DNA of 43,429 nucleotides from Rhizobiales bacterium 65-79 (GCA_001896885.1 MKRJ01000047.1:1-43429), one strand, 5' to 3'; shown: positions 17,793-27,569, counted from the first letter of the stretch. Numbers and translations are program-made. Notes: generated from the sequence alone by a model not told the origin.

Positions 17793-18977
17793 CTAGCCGG
17801 CGAGCGCATGTCTGGCGAAGGCCCGGCGGATCACCGCTTCCTTTTGAGAAACCTGGATCGTCAGGATGAGTATGAAATCTCCCGCCTTCGCCAATTCGCC
17901 GGCCAGTGCCGTGCCCGCCTCCAGCGAATCCGCGATGCGGATACGCTCGGCCGCCACGCCATGCCTGAGCAATCCCGCCCGCAGCAGGGCCGGCACCTCG
18001 CCGGCCGCCCGGCCGCGCCGGTAGTCGAGAAGATCATAGACGATGAACTGGTCGAATCCCGGGGCCGCGAGCGCCGTCAGCTCCTCGTACTGCGCATCGC
18101 TGCGGTTGCCGACCGCCGCCAGAAGCAGGATGCGGCGGCCCGGCGCGGCAAACCCGCGGACCGTCCGCGCCGTAAAGCGGAAGGCCGCGGCGTTCAGGCC
18201 GCTTTCCGCCACCAGCATGAAGGGATAGCCCTCGAAAACGGTCCAGCGGCCCGGATTTTCCGACATGCCGCCGCGGAAACGGAGAAGGGCGTCGGCGATG
18301 ACCGGCAACGGGACGCCGAGCCCATGCGCGATGCCGGCAGCGGCCATGGCATCCGCCGCATAGTGCGCCGCCTTTCCCTGAAGGGTGATGGGTATGTCTT
18401 CTATCCGGACGATGCGCTCGGGCGCGCCCTGCCCTTGCCTGAGCACCATGTAGCCGTCGCCATCCGCGAAAACGGCGGCCCCGCCGGCGGCCAGCACGCG
18501 CCTCTGGTCGGGCGCGTCGCCGCCGGCGGAGAACAGGATGACCCGCCGGGCACCGCACGCGTCGATGAATCGCGCCGACCTCGGATCGTCGCCGTTCAGT
18601 ACGGCGCGTCGCGACCCTATGACCACCTGCGCCTTGTGCGCCGCCATGGCGTCGAGATCGCCGATCCCGTCGACACCGATATGTTCGCTGCCGATATTGA
18701 GGAGCGCCCCGACCTTGCGCCGCCGCATGAAGAGGCCCCTGGCGAGCAGCCCGCCACGCGCCGTTTCAAGCACGGCGGCCGTCAGGCTTCGATCGCGCAG
18801 GAGCGTTCTCGCGCCGCTGTAGCCGGCCGAGTCGCCGTCGGCGATCCGCGCCCCGTCGACATAGAGGCCGTCGGTGCAGGCAAGCCCGACGCGGTGCCCC
18901 TGGGCTTTCAGGATGGCCGCCACCAGCCGTGACGTCGTGGTCTTGCCGACGGTACCCGTGACCATGGCGACGGGCAT
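17793..18977 (-). CDS. Stand-alone Mur ligase domain resembling the C-terminal half of cyanophycin synthetase
   Basis: The product is an ATP-dependent amide ligase of the Mur superfamily. The P-loop is VTGTVGKTTTSRLVAAIL, then CTDGLYVDG, AAVLETARGGLLARGL and NIGSEHIGVDGIGDLD, an order and wording that match the C-terminal half of CphA. The ATP-grasp half of CphA and any cyanophycinase are absent here, so it should not be called a cyanophycin synthetase. No ribosome site precedes the ATG at 18977. The frame stays open 48 codons upstream to 19122 with a coding-like sequence (HFPNARRSIKLG, then LVATPLNDLRF just before the Met). A CTG at 19079 has AGGCGAGGGG upstream and would give about 428 residues. 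Start and substrate are uncertain. Confidence 0.78.
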   Translation of the reverse strand: MPVAMVTGTVGKTTTSRLVAAILKAQGHRVGLACTDGLYVDGARIADGDSAGYSGARTLLRDRSLTAAVLETARGGLLARGLFMRRRKVGALLNIGSEHIGVDGIGDLDAMAAHKAQVVIGSRRAVLNGDDPRSARFIDACGARRVILFSAGGDAPDQRRVLAAGGAAVFADGDGYMVLRQGQGAPERIVRIEDIPITLQGKAAHYAADAMAAAGIAHGLGVPLPVIADALLRFRGGMSENPGRWTVFEGYPFMLVAESGLNAAAFRFTARTVRGFAAPGRRILLLAAVGNRSDAQYEELTALAAPGFDQFIVYDLLDYRRGRAAGEVPALLRAGLLRHGVAAERIRIADSLEAGTALAGELAKAGDFILILTIQVSQKEAVIRRAFARHALAG

Positions 18978-19158
18978 GGCGCCGAAACGGAGATCGTTCA
19001 GGGGAGTCGCGACAAGCCGCCGGAAGCCGAGCTTGATGCTCCTCCGGGCGTTCGGGAAATGAGCGCGTATCCTCCCCAGCCGGCCCCTCGCCTTTCTCCC
19101 CGCTAGCGGCCGTCGGGAAAGCTATCCGGCTTCCTGCTCCGGCTGGAAAGCCCGACGC

Positions 19159-19431
19159 TCAAGCCGCCGGCTTTTTCAGCGCGCCACGCTCCCGCATCTG
19201 CCGGTGCAGGTTGATGGCGTCGAGGTCGAAACCGTTCGGCCAAGTCGGAACGCCAAACGAGATGAAAACCCGAGCGAACAGCTCGGGATCGCGCAGCGGC
19301 TCAACCATTGGCCCGCCGTTCTCAATCAGGTTCGACAGATCCTCGACACCCTCGCTTCCGTCGGAAAAGCGCAGCCACAACCTATAGCCGTCGAGCGCCT
19401 TGACGGATACGACATCGACCATTTCGATCAT
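19159..19431 (-). CDS. DUF2442-family protein
   Basis: A 90-residue cytosolic protein of the DUF2442 family. The pattern VSVKALDGYRLWLRFSDGSE, EDLSNLI and the late WPNGFDLDAINLHRQM are characteristic. DUF2442 genes are very often immediately downstream of DUF4160 genes, and the pair has been suspected of being a toxin-antitoxin-like module, which is unproven. Here the ATG overlaps the DUF4160 stop codon by three bases in ATGA, so it depends on translation of the gene upstream, which is frameshifted. That may reduce its expression unless it uses its own start. Base composition around it is less GC-rich than rpoD. Confidence 0.85.
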   Translation of the reverse strand: MIEMVDVVSVKALDGYRLWLRFSDGSEGVEDLSNLIENGGPMVEPLRDPELFARVFISFGVPTWPNGFDLDAINLHRQMRERGALKKPAA

Positions 19432-19693
19432 TCTTCGTCGGCTCCGCGAATGGTCCGGAACGCTTCGCGTAATCTACCTCTTTCCCAATTCGCCATCAAT
19501 TCGTCCCGGTGGCGAAGCGTCCAGTCACGGAGCATGCGCTGCGCGCCAGGAGGCATAGTGCCTCCGATCATCCTGCCAGTCTGGATTTCAAAGATAGCCT
19601 TATGGCCCTGATAGAGTGCATGCAGATGCGGCGGGTTTGATCGTTCCAGTACATCTGGACTACGATGCCGAAGAATATCGAGATCGTCGGCAC
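19428..19693 (-). pseudogene. Frameshifted DUF4160-family gene
   Basis: Read on the minus strand from a GTG at 19693, the first 18 or so codons give VPTISIFFGIVVQMYWND, the standard DUF4160 opening. After that the frame derails, while another frame resumes with NPPHLHALYQGHKAIFEIQ and continues to a TGA at 19428 that overlaps the DUF2442 start. The total length, 266 bases, is two more than a multiple of three. The simplest reading is loss of one base near 19636-19642 (plus-strand GGGTTTGATC), between WND and NPPH, where the family usually has D-H-x-PP. A sequencing error or programmed shift cannot be excluded. No single open frame spans it, so an ordinary gene finder would miss it. Confidence 0.75.
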
Positions 19694-19705
19694 CTTTGAA
19701 CCCGC

Positions 19706-21730
<2,025 letters not shown>

Positions 21731-22174
21731 GCTTTGCTTCTCCAAGGGCCGTTCGGCCTGTGCGCCCGTTTCATCCATGGTAGGGCGCAAAGTATTTTCT
21801 TACCGTTTCGGCGCTTCGACGTGCCGCCGGTTCAGGAACCGATTCATCCGGATAGATAGGGCGGGTCCCCTTCCCGTCCAAAGCAGCCATCCTTCCGGGC
21901 ATATCGCCCGTCATTGCTCCGCCCGCCGTTTTCACAGGGCGCGCTATCGAATCGTCCTGATTCCGTCATTGGGACGGAAGGTCAAGCGGCTCTGACACGA
22001 TTCGCTTAAAAAAAGCGAATCAAATGAGGCCCGAAACGGATTTCAAGGCCGGCCAAGGACTGAAACCGTCGCAAACCCGCGCCACCGCGGCATCCTGCGC
22101 CATATATGGCGTGCCGATTTGCCGCTGCAAGATGCGCTTCCGCGGCGAAACGAGCCATTGCGGAAGCCTGCGGG
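21731..22174. other. Gene-free rpoD/tatC junction with hairpin
   Basis: This 444-base stretch separates rpoD from tatC, both on the minus strand, and must contain the rpoD promoter. At 21999-22022 there is a perfect 9-bp inverted repeat (GATTCGCTT, loop AAAAA, AAGCGAATC). On the minus strand it is not followed by a T run, so it may be an operator or repeat rather than a terminator. No remnant of dnaG or serS was recognised. A rearrangement joining two normally separate gene neighbourhoods here would explain the arrangement. Confidence 0.5.
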
Positions 22175-23056
22175 CTACTCGCCGGCCTTCACTTCTTCCG
22201 GTGCGAGCTTGTCTTCGATCTCGCGCGAGACGGTGGATTCGGAAGAGCCGGCGCGCTCGTTTTCGGAACGCTGCTGCTCGCGCTGCTTCTCGACCCAGCG
22301 GGAAGCGATGATCGCCACCTCGTAAAGCAGGATCGTCGGCAGGGCGAGACTGATCTGGCTCAACGGATCAGGGGGAGTGAGAACGGCGGCGACGATGAAG
22401 GCGATGACGATCGCGTATTTGCGTTTGCTCCTCAGCCCCTCGGAGGTCAGTATCCCGACCCGCGTCAGGAGCGTCGTCACCACCGGAAGCTGGAAGACGA
22501 GACCGAAGGAGAAGATCAGCGTCATGATGAGGCTGAGATATTCCGACACCTTCGGCAGCAGCGAGATCTGCACCTCCTGCGCGTTGCCGACCTGCTGCAT
22601 CGACAGGAAGAACCACATCACCATCGGGGTGAAGAAGAAATAGACGAGGCAGGCGCCCATCAGGAACAGGAGCGGCGAGGCGATCAGGAAAGGCAGGAAC
22701 GCGCGGCGCTCGTTCTTGTAGAGGCCGGGCGCCACGAATTTATATATCTGCGCGGCGATCAGCGGAAAGGCGATCACCGCGCCGCCGAACATGGCGATCT
22801 TGACTTGGGTGAAGAAGAATTCCTGCGGCGCCGTATAGATCAGCTCGACCTTGGAAGAGTCGAGATGAGCCCATCTCACCGCCCATGTGAACGGGATGAC
22901 GAGCAGGTTGAACAGCCGCTTGGCGAAGAAGAAGCAGCACAGGAAAGCAACGAAAAAGCCGGCGATGCACCAGATCAGCCGGCGCCTGAGTTCAATCAGG
23001 TGCTCGATCAGCGGCGCCGAGGATTTCTCGATCTCGTCGTCTTCCGGGCGGCTCAA
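22175..23056 (-). CDS. tatC: Sec-independent protein translocase TatC
   Basis: The 293-residue polytopic inner-membrane core of the twin-arginine translocase, which recognises Tat signal peptides and exports folded proteins. Six transmembrane segments are visible. Typical motifs include APLIEHLIELRRRLIWCIAGF at the N-terminus, FTQVKIAMFGGAVIAFPLI, and FSFGLVFQLPVVTTLLTRVG near the fourth helix. The tail after the last helix is charged and slightly long (SRWVEKQREQQRSENERAGS). The ATG at 23056 overlaps the tatB stop at 23053 (ATGA), so the genes are coupled in an operon tatA-tatB-tatC. In relatives serS follows tatC; here rpoD does. Confidence 0.96.
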   Translation of the reverse strand: MSRPEDDEIEKSSAPLIEHLIELRRRLIWCIAGFFVAFLCCFFFAKRLFNLLVIPFTWAVRWAHLDSSKVELIYTAPQEFFFTQVKIAMFGGAVIAFPLIAAQIYKFVAPGLYKNERRAFLPFLIASPLLFLMGACLVYFFFTPMVMWFFLSMQQVGNAQEVQISLLPKVSEYLSLIMTLIFSFGLVFQLPVVTTLLTRVGILTSEGLRSKRKYAIVIAFIVAAVLTPPDPLSQISLALPTILLYEVAIIASRWVEKQREQQRSENERAGSSESTVSREIEDKLAPEEVKAGE

Positions 23057-23832
23057 CGGGTGCTTTCCGTCTTTTTCCTGGATGCTGGTCCGGCCTTGGC
23101 CGGAGCCTCCTTGGCCGTGGCGGATCGGGCGCTTTTGGTAGCCGGCGCCCTGACAGCCGACGCCTTGGCTGCCGGCACCCTAGTAGACGTCTTGGCTGCC
23201 GGCGCCTTGGCTGCCGAAGCCTTGGTAGCCTGCGCCTTCGCTGCCGGCGCCTTTGCCGCGTCCGGCTTCGGCGAGGCTTTGCCCGCGGCCTTCGCCGCAA
23301 CCGCCTTGCCGGCGGGATTGGCCGAAATCGTTCTCGTGGTCTTCGCCGATCCGGCCTTCGCGGCGCCTGCCTTCGCCGTCGCGGTCTTACCGCGTGCCGG
23401 GCTCTTTTTCGGCCTGGCGGTTTCGGCCGCCGGCGCCGCCTCGCCCGGAAGTTCGGCCGCGCCGTTCTTCAGCGGTTCCGCGGCTATGGCCTCGGTAGAC
23501 GTCTCGGCTGTAGTGACTTTCGTCTGCGGCTTGAGCGCGTCGTCGAGACCGGCGCGCACCTGCTGCCCGACATCCTCGATCGGAGCGAGATGCTTGCGGA
23601 TCTCGTTCATCGGATTGATCTTGCGGACCGAACTCAGCGTCTCGGACACGTCTTCGAGGTCGGCTTCCTTGAGCGCCTCGTCGAACTGGCGACGGAAATC
23701 GCCCGCCATGGCGCGCAGCTTGGCCGTCGTGCGGCCAAACTGGCGCAGCATGCGCGGCAAATCCTTCGGACCAACGACCACGATCAGCACGACCGCGATC
23801 ACCAGCATCTCGCTCCAGCCAACGTCGAACAT
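23053..23832 (-). CDS. tatB: Sec-independent protein translocase TatB with long Ala/Lys-rich tail
   Basis: The 259-residue TatB anchors the TatBC receptor complex. A single N-terminal membrane helix (MFDVGWSEMLVIAVVLIVVV) is followed by the GPKDLPRMLRQFGR hinge and amphipathic helix, and a charged cytosolic region to about residue 105. From about residue 130 to the end it becomes a histone-H1-like stretch of Ala, Lys, Pro, Thr and Ser with repeated AAKA, KAPAAK and PAKA-type units, longer than usual for TatB (commonly about 120-220 residues). The tail is presumably disordered. tatA lies 47 bases upstream and tatC overlaps downstream. Confidence 0.94.
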   Translation of the reverse strand: MFDVGWSEMLVIAVVLIVVVGPKDLPRMLRQFGRTTAKLRAMAGDFRRQFDEALKEADLEDVSETLSSVRKINPMNEIRKHLAPIEDVGQQVRAGLDDALKPQTKVTTAETSTEAIAAEPLKNGAAELPGEAAPAAETARPKKSPARGKTATAKAGAAKAGSAKTTRTISANPAGKAVAAKAAGKASPKPDAAKAPAAKAQATKASAAKAPAAKTSTRVPAAKASAVRAPATKSARSATAKEAPAKAGPASRKKTESTR

Positions 23833-23879
23833 CTACACCGTTCCCCAGGAGGAGCGGCCAAGCCGCTCCAGACGAAGCA

Positions 23880-24110
23880 TCACGACTTCGTGGCCTTTTC
23901 CCTCGGCGCGGTTTTCACGGCTTCGTCGGCGCGGTGCTCGACGGTCCTGCCGTCATCGGCATCGTCCTGTTCGTCTTCGCTCATGCCCTTCTTGAAGCTC
24001 TTGATGCCCTTGGCCACATCGCCCATCAGATCGGGGATCTTGCCACGGCCGAACAGCAGCAGAAGGATGACGAGGACGATCATCCAATGCCATATTGAGA
24101 AAGAACCCAT
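23880..24110 (-). CDS. tatA: Sec-independent protein translocase TatA
   Basis: The 76-residue TatA forms the transport pore or weakens the membrane during export of folded proteins. It begins [20 protein letters not shown], the N-terminal membrane helix, then the [20 protein letters not shown] hinge and amphipathic helix with the conserved F-G-like and GxGKxP residues, and an acidic-to-basic disordered tail. The frame is open upstream to 24230, but the start at 24110 is the family's and AAAGG precedes it. It is the first gene of the tatABC operon; the gap of about 620 bases upstream to scpB is filled with palindromic repeats. Confidence 0.95.
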   Translation of the reverse strand: MGSFSIWHWMIVLVILLLLFGRGKIPDLMGDVAKGIKSFKKGMSEDEQDDADDGRTVEHRADEAVKTAPREKATKS

Positions 24111-24727
24111 AACCTTTTTCTCTTCCGAACGTTTCCCTCGGGTTGATCTAAGCGCTTTCGTCCGATCTTTCAAACGGAGAGTGCACAGACTTTTCGCTTT
24201 CCGGCCAGCATGGTTACACGGTCCGGACAATGCGCCGCACCCGCGCGAGCACCTTCACGGCACGTTACAGGCGTCTTGACCCGATCGTCGGTGAATCTCT
24301 CACCCGTCCGGCCCTGACGGGCCACCTCGTACCTCGAAGGGCTAGAAAGCGCCGCGCCGGCTTTCCCTCCCCTGCCAGGGGAGAGTCCGGCCCAAGGCCG
24401 GGGGTGGGGTGCGGGGGGCAACCGCATATGGCTTGAAGGAGTTCGGATGGTCGGCATACCCGCACCGCGTCATCATCGGGCTTGTCCTCAGTATCTGCTC
24501 CGGACGGTGAAACTGCGGCCGCTCCAGCAGAACCAAGGCCATGGCGACAACCGGCAGCCGTGGCAGATCCTCGGGACAAGCCCGAGCCTGACGGATGACC
24601 GACATATGTCGGTCTCCGTCAAAACCTGCCCGAGGATGACGGCGTTGGTGTTTGCCTTGCCCCCAGGCTCCTATGCGATGGCCCTGGGTGGGGTGATCGT
24701 GGAAGGGCTCAATCCGGAGCTTTGGCC
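24111..24727. repeat. Repeat-rich gene-free region between scpB and tatA
   Basis: No gene is seen in these 617 bases. At about 24298-24410 lies copy 2 of the family A mosaic also found at 7858-7980 (CCGTCCGGCCCTGACGGGCC, CCCTCCCCTGCCAGGGG, GGCCGGGGGTGGGGTG). Further on, 24467-24498 and 24563-24594 form an imperfect inverted repeat of about 32 bases sharing the core CGGGCTTGTCC and flanked by CTGC/GCAG. Another half-copy (CCCGAGGATGACGG) lies at about 24629-24642. Repeats of the form GTCATCCTCGGGCTTG are common in Mesorhizobium intergenic DNA. The tatA promoter must lie here. Confidence 0.7.
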
Positions 24728-25468
24728 TCACTCCTCCACGCGCGGCGTCAGAAGCCCGAGTTCCTCGAGGTCGATGTCGGTCAGCGGGTCCTCGTCCTCG
24801 GCCAGTTCGTCCGGATCGGCCGGCGGCTGCGGCATGGAGAAGTTGGACGGCATGCGCGGCGAGAGCAGCCCCGCCCCCTTCAGCTCCTCCATTCCCGGCA
24901 GGTCGCGGATCTCGGCCAGCCCGAAATGGTCGAGGAAGCTTTCCGTCGTGCCGTAGGTCACCGGCCGGCCCGGCACCCGGCGGCGTCCGCGCATCCTGAC
25001 CCAGCCGGTCTCGAGCAGCAGGTCGAGCGTGCCCTTGGAGGTTTCCACCCCGCGTATGTCCTCCATCTCGGCCCGAGTGACCGGCTGATGATAGGCGATG
25101 ATGGCCAGCACCTCGAGCGCCGCGCGCGACAGCTTCTTCTGCTGCACGGCATCGCGGCTCAACAGGAAGGCTAGGTCGCCGGCGGTGCGGAAGGCCCAGG
25201 CATCGGCGACGCGCACGAGATTGACACCGCGCTTCTCATAGACGCGCTGCAGTTCGGCCATCACCTGCCGCACGTCGAGACCCTCCGGCAGGCGCGCGGC
25301 GAGCGCCTTCTCCGTCACCGGCTCGGCGGAAGCGAAGACGAGCGCTTCCGCCATCCGCATCGCCTCGGAAAGGTGCAGCCGCTCGGCCGGATTGCCGGCG
25401 ATCCCGGCATCGTCGCCCTCGTCCTCGTCCATGAACGGGACGATCGTCGCTGGTCCGCCTTCAGTCAC
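24728..25468 (-). CDS. scpB: Chromosome segregation/condensation protein ScpB
   Basis: The 246-residue partner of ScpA and SMC in the condensin-like complex. Two winged-helix domains are evident: LHLSEAMRMAEALVFASAEP begins the first; SRAALEVLAIIAYHQPVTRA, the EMEDIRGVETSKGTLDLLLE stretch and GRPVTYGTTESFLDHFGL are the classical second-domain motifs. The acidic, disordered C-terminal tail (PADPDELAEDEDPLTD) is longer than in Firmicutes. The start at 25468 overlaps the scpA stop region by eight bases (25461-25468), so the two are co-translated. Confidence is high. Confidence 0.95.
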   Translation of the reverse strand: MTEGGPATIVPFMDEDEGDDAGIAGNPAERLHLSEAMRMAEALVFASAEPVTEKALAARLPEGLDVRQVMAELQRVYEKRGVNLVRVADAWAFRTAGDLAFLLSRDAVQQKKLSRAALEVLAIIAYHQPVTRAEMEDIRGVETSKGTLDLLLETGWVRMRGRRRVPGRPVTYGTTESFLDHFGLAEIRDLPGMEELKGAGLLSPRMPSNFSMPQPPADPDELAEDEDPLTDIDLEELGLLTPRVEE

Positions 25469-26294
25469 CGGTGACCTCCGTAAGCTTGATGCCGGCGGGT
25501 TTCTGCCGTGAGCGCATATAGAGCGCCGCGAAGGCTTGTTCCTGCCGCATTTCCAGGTGCCCCTCGCGCACGAGTTCCAGGCTCGCCGCGAACGAGCTGG
25601 CCATCGCGGTGGCGCGCTCCTCCGGCGCTGTGAGGTAGTCGAGGAGGAAGCTGTCGAGCGCGGTCCAGTCGCGCATGCTGCCGATCAGCCGCATGAGGAT
25701 GGCGCGCCCCTCCTTCAGCGACCACACGCCGCGCTTGGCGATCTTCACATTGGTGATCGCCTGCCGCTGGCGCTGCGAGGCATAGGCCGTGAGGAGATCG
25801 TAGAGCGAGGCGGAATATTCGTTGCGCTTCTCTACGACCGTCGCCTCGGGCATGCCGCGCGCGAACACGTCGCGGCCGAGCCGGTTGCGGTTGACGAGCC
25901 GCGCCGCCGCGTCGCGCATCGCCTCCAGCCGCTGCAGGCGGAATTGCAGCACCGCCGCCAGCTCCTCGCCCGTCTCTTCCCCGTCGCCCGGCTGCCTGGG
26001 GATGAGCAGCTTCGATTTCAGGTAGGCGAGCCATGCCGCCATGACCAGATAGTCGGCGGCAAGCTCCAGCCGGAACCGCCGCGCCCGCTCGACGAAGGCT
26101 AGGTATTGCTCGGCCAGGGCCAGCACCGAGATGCGGGCGAGGTCGACCTTCTGGTTGCGCGCGAGGTGCAGGAGCAGGTCGAGCGGGCCTTCGAAGCCGT
26201 CGACGTCGACGACGAGCGCCGGCTCGGAACTCGCCCGCTCCGTGTCGTTGTCCGCCCACAGGCGCTCGAATGGTGTTTCGTCCTTGTCCGGCAA
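25461..26294 (-). CDS. scpA: Segregation/condensation protein ScpA
   Basis: The kleisin of the SMC-ScpAB complex, bridging SMC heads. The landmark GFEGPLDLLLHLARNQKVDL (ending the N-terminal SMC-binding region) is followed by ARISVLALAEQYLAFVER and a C-terminal winged helix. No ATG precedes the family N-terminus in a reasonable place: the open frame reaches 26405 but overlaps the nagZ end at 26323. A TTG at 26294 with upstream GGAACGGGAAG gives 277 residues starting PDKDETPFERLW and leaves a 28-base gap from nagZ, so that start is proposed; related proteins begin similarly near this point. It overlaps scpB by eight bases. The identity is firm, the start moderately so. Confidence 0.9.
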   Translation of the reverse strand: MPDKDETPFERLWADNDTERASSEPALVVDVDGFEGPLDLLLHLARNQKVDLARISVLALAEQYLAFVERARRFRLELAADYLVMAAWLAYLKSKLLIPRQPGDGEETGEELAAVLQFRLQRLEAMRDAAARLVNRNRLGRDVFARGMPEATVVEKRNEYSASLYDLLTAYASQRQRQAITNVKIAKRGVWSLKEGRAILMRLIGSMRDWTALDSFLLDYLTAPEERATAMASSFAASLELVREGHLEMRQEQAFAALYMRSRQKPAGIKLTEVTGD

Positions 26295-26322
26295 GCGCTT
26301 CCCGTTCCTGTCCCGCTCCAGC

Positions 26323-27342
26323 CTACGCCGCCGCCTCGAAATAGCCCGCGAATTCGGCGCGGGCGGCCGTTTCCGCTGTGGTATCCGGCCTGCGCCGCGC
26401 GGCAAGCGCCCGTTCCGCGCGCCCGAGCGGCCTGCCGGCGAGCGGCAGCGCCTTCGATGCCACCGCGCGCATCTCCTCCATCACGCCGTTGCAGTGAAGG
26501 ACGAGATCGCATCCCGCGGCAAGGATCGCGGCGGCCTTCGCGGCGAAATCCCCAGAAAGCGCCTTCATGGAGACGTCGTCGCTCATCAGGAGGCCGTCGA
26601 AGCCGATCTCGCCCCGGATGATCTCCCCGATGACCCTAGCGGAATGCGTCGCCGGCTGGGCCGGATCGGCCGCCGCATAGACGACATGCGCCGTCATCGC
26701 CATCGGCAGGTCGCGAAGCGCCCGGAAAGGCGCGAAATCGTGCTCCCGCAATTCGCCGAGGGAGGCCGTCACCGTCGGCAGTTCCAGATGCGTGTCCGCC
26801 CCGGCGCGGCCGTGGCCGGGAATGTGCTTCATCACCGGCAGCACGCCGCCGGCAAGGAGCCCGTCGGCCGCCGCCCTGCCGAGCGCCGCCACCGCCTCCG
26901 GGTCGCGGGCATAGGCGCGCTTTCCGATCACGTCATGCGCGCCCTCCACCGGCACGTCGAGCACCGGCAGGCAATCGGCGTCGACGCCGCAGCGCATGAG
27001 ATCGAAGGCGTGCAGCCGCGACATCAGCCAGGCCGCGCGCAATCCCGCCTCGTGGTCCCGCCGGTGGAGCTCGCCGAGCGCGGCGGCCGGCGGATAGTTC
27101 GGCGCGAGCGGCGGGCGCAGCCTCTGCACCCGCCCGCCCTCCTGGTCGATGAAGACCAGCGCGTCGGGACGGCCGACGCAATCGCGCATCGCAGCCGTCA
27201 GGTCGCGCAACTGCGCCGCCTCGCCGACGTTACGCGCGAAAAGGATGAAGCCCCACGGCCGCTCGTCGCGATAGAAGGCGATCTCGTCCGACGTGAGGCT
27301 CAACCCCGCCGCGCCGAGGATCATGCGTTTTGATTCGCTCAT
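26323..27342 (-). CDS. nagZ: Beta-N-acetylhexosaminidase NagZ (GH3)
   Basis: The 339-residue cytosolic glycosidase of family GH3 removes GlcNAc from anhydromuropeptides in cell-wall recycling. Typical motifs: GFILFARNVGE, VFIDQEGGRVQRLR, KHIPGHGRAGADTHLELP (the His/Asp dyad loop, residues about 180-200), the MTAHVVY strand, and GLLMSDDVSMKAL with the catalytic Asp. It is followed by scpA and scpB in an order conserved across rhizobia. A start at 27342 gives the family N-terminus SESKRMILGAAGLSLTSDE, though no strong ribosome site is seen; the upstream open frame to 27429 lacks family character. Confidence 0.95.
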   Translation of the reverse strand: MSESKRMILGAAGLSLTSDEIAFYRDERPWGFILFARNVGEAAQLRDLTAAMRDCVGRPDALVFIDQEGGRVQRLRPPLAPNYPPAAALGELHRRDHEAGLRAAWLMSRLHAFDLMRCGVDADCLPVLDVPVEGAHDVIGKRAYARDPEAVAALGRAAADGLLAGGVLPVMKHIPGHGRAGADTHLELPTVTASLGELREHDFAPFRALRDLPMAMTAHVVYAAADPAQPATHSARVIGEIIRGEIGFDGLLMSDDVSMKALSGDFAAKAAAILAAGCDLVLHCNGVMEEMRAVASKALPLAGRPLGRAERALAARRRPDTTAETAARAEFAGYFEAAA

Positions 27343-27487
27343 CGGCGAAGGATAGCGCGAAGCGGCTGCCACCGCACCACCCGCCTGAAACCGGCCCACC
27401 CCTCCGACCCTGACGCAGGGCGATCGCATAGGGAATTCGCGCGGCTTCCCCTCCGGATTGAGGACGGCGGCGAGCCAGGCGCCCTCC

Positions 27488-27528
27488 CTCTCCTCGACGG
27501 GGGGGCCGGCCGACAGGCCGGGGGTGTT
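27488..27528. repeat. Short copy of intergenic repeat family A
   Basis: The stretch CCTCGACGGGGGGGCCGGCC followed by GACAGGCCGGGGGTG repeats the end of the mosaic found at about 7935-7980. It lies between nagZ and the SPOR gene, upstream of the terminator of the latter. Confidence 0.6.
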
Positions 27529-27545
27529 ACCTTTGCTACGAAGAA

Positions 27546-27569
27546 GGCCGCCGCCTTGCGGCGACGGCC
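27546..27569 (-). terminator. Hairpin after the SPOR gene
   Basis: Arms 27546-27555 (GGCCGCCGCC) and 27560-27569 (GGCGACGGCC) pair around TTGC, one mismatch-like wobble aside. On the minus strand the stem is followed by TTCTTCG, so it could terminate the SPOR transcript 28 bases after its stop at 27597. Confidence 0.55.

Noticed and set aside
17793-18977. Cyanophycin synthetase
   Set aside because: Only the Mur-ligase half is present; the ATP-grasp half needed for aspartate addition is missing.
19159-19693. A confirmed toxin-antitoxin system
   Set aside because: DUF4160-DUF2442 pairs are only suspected of such a role and one partner here is frameshifted, so no such name was given.
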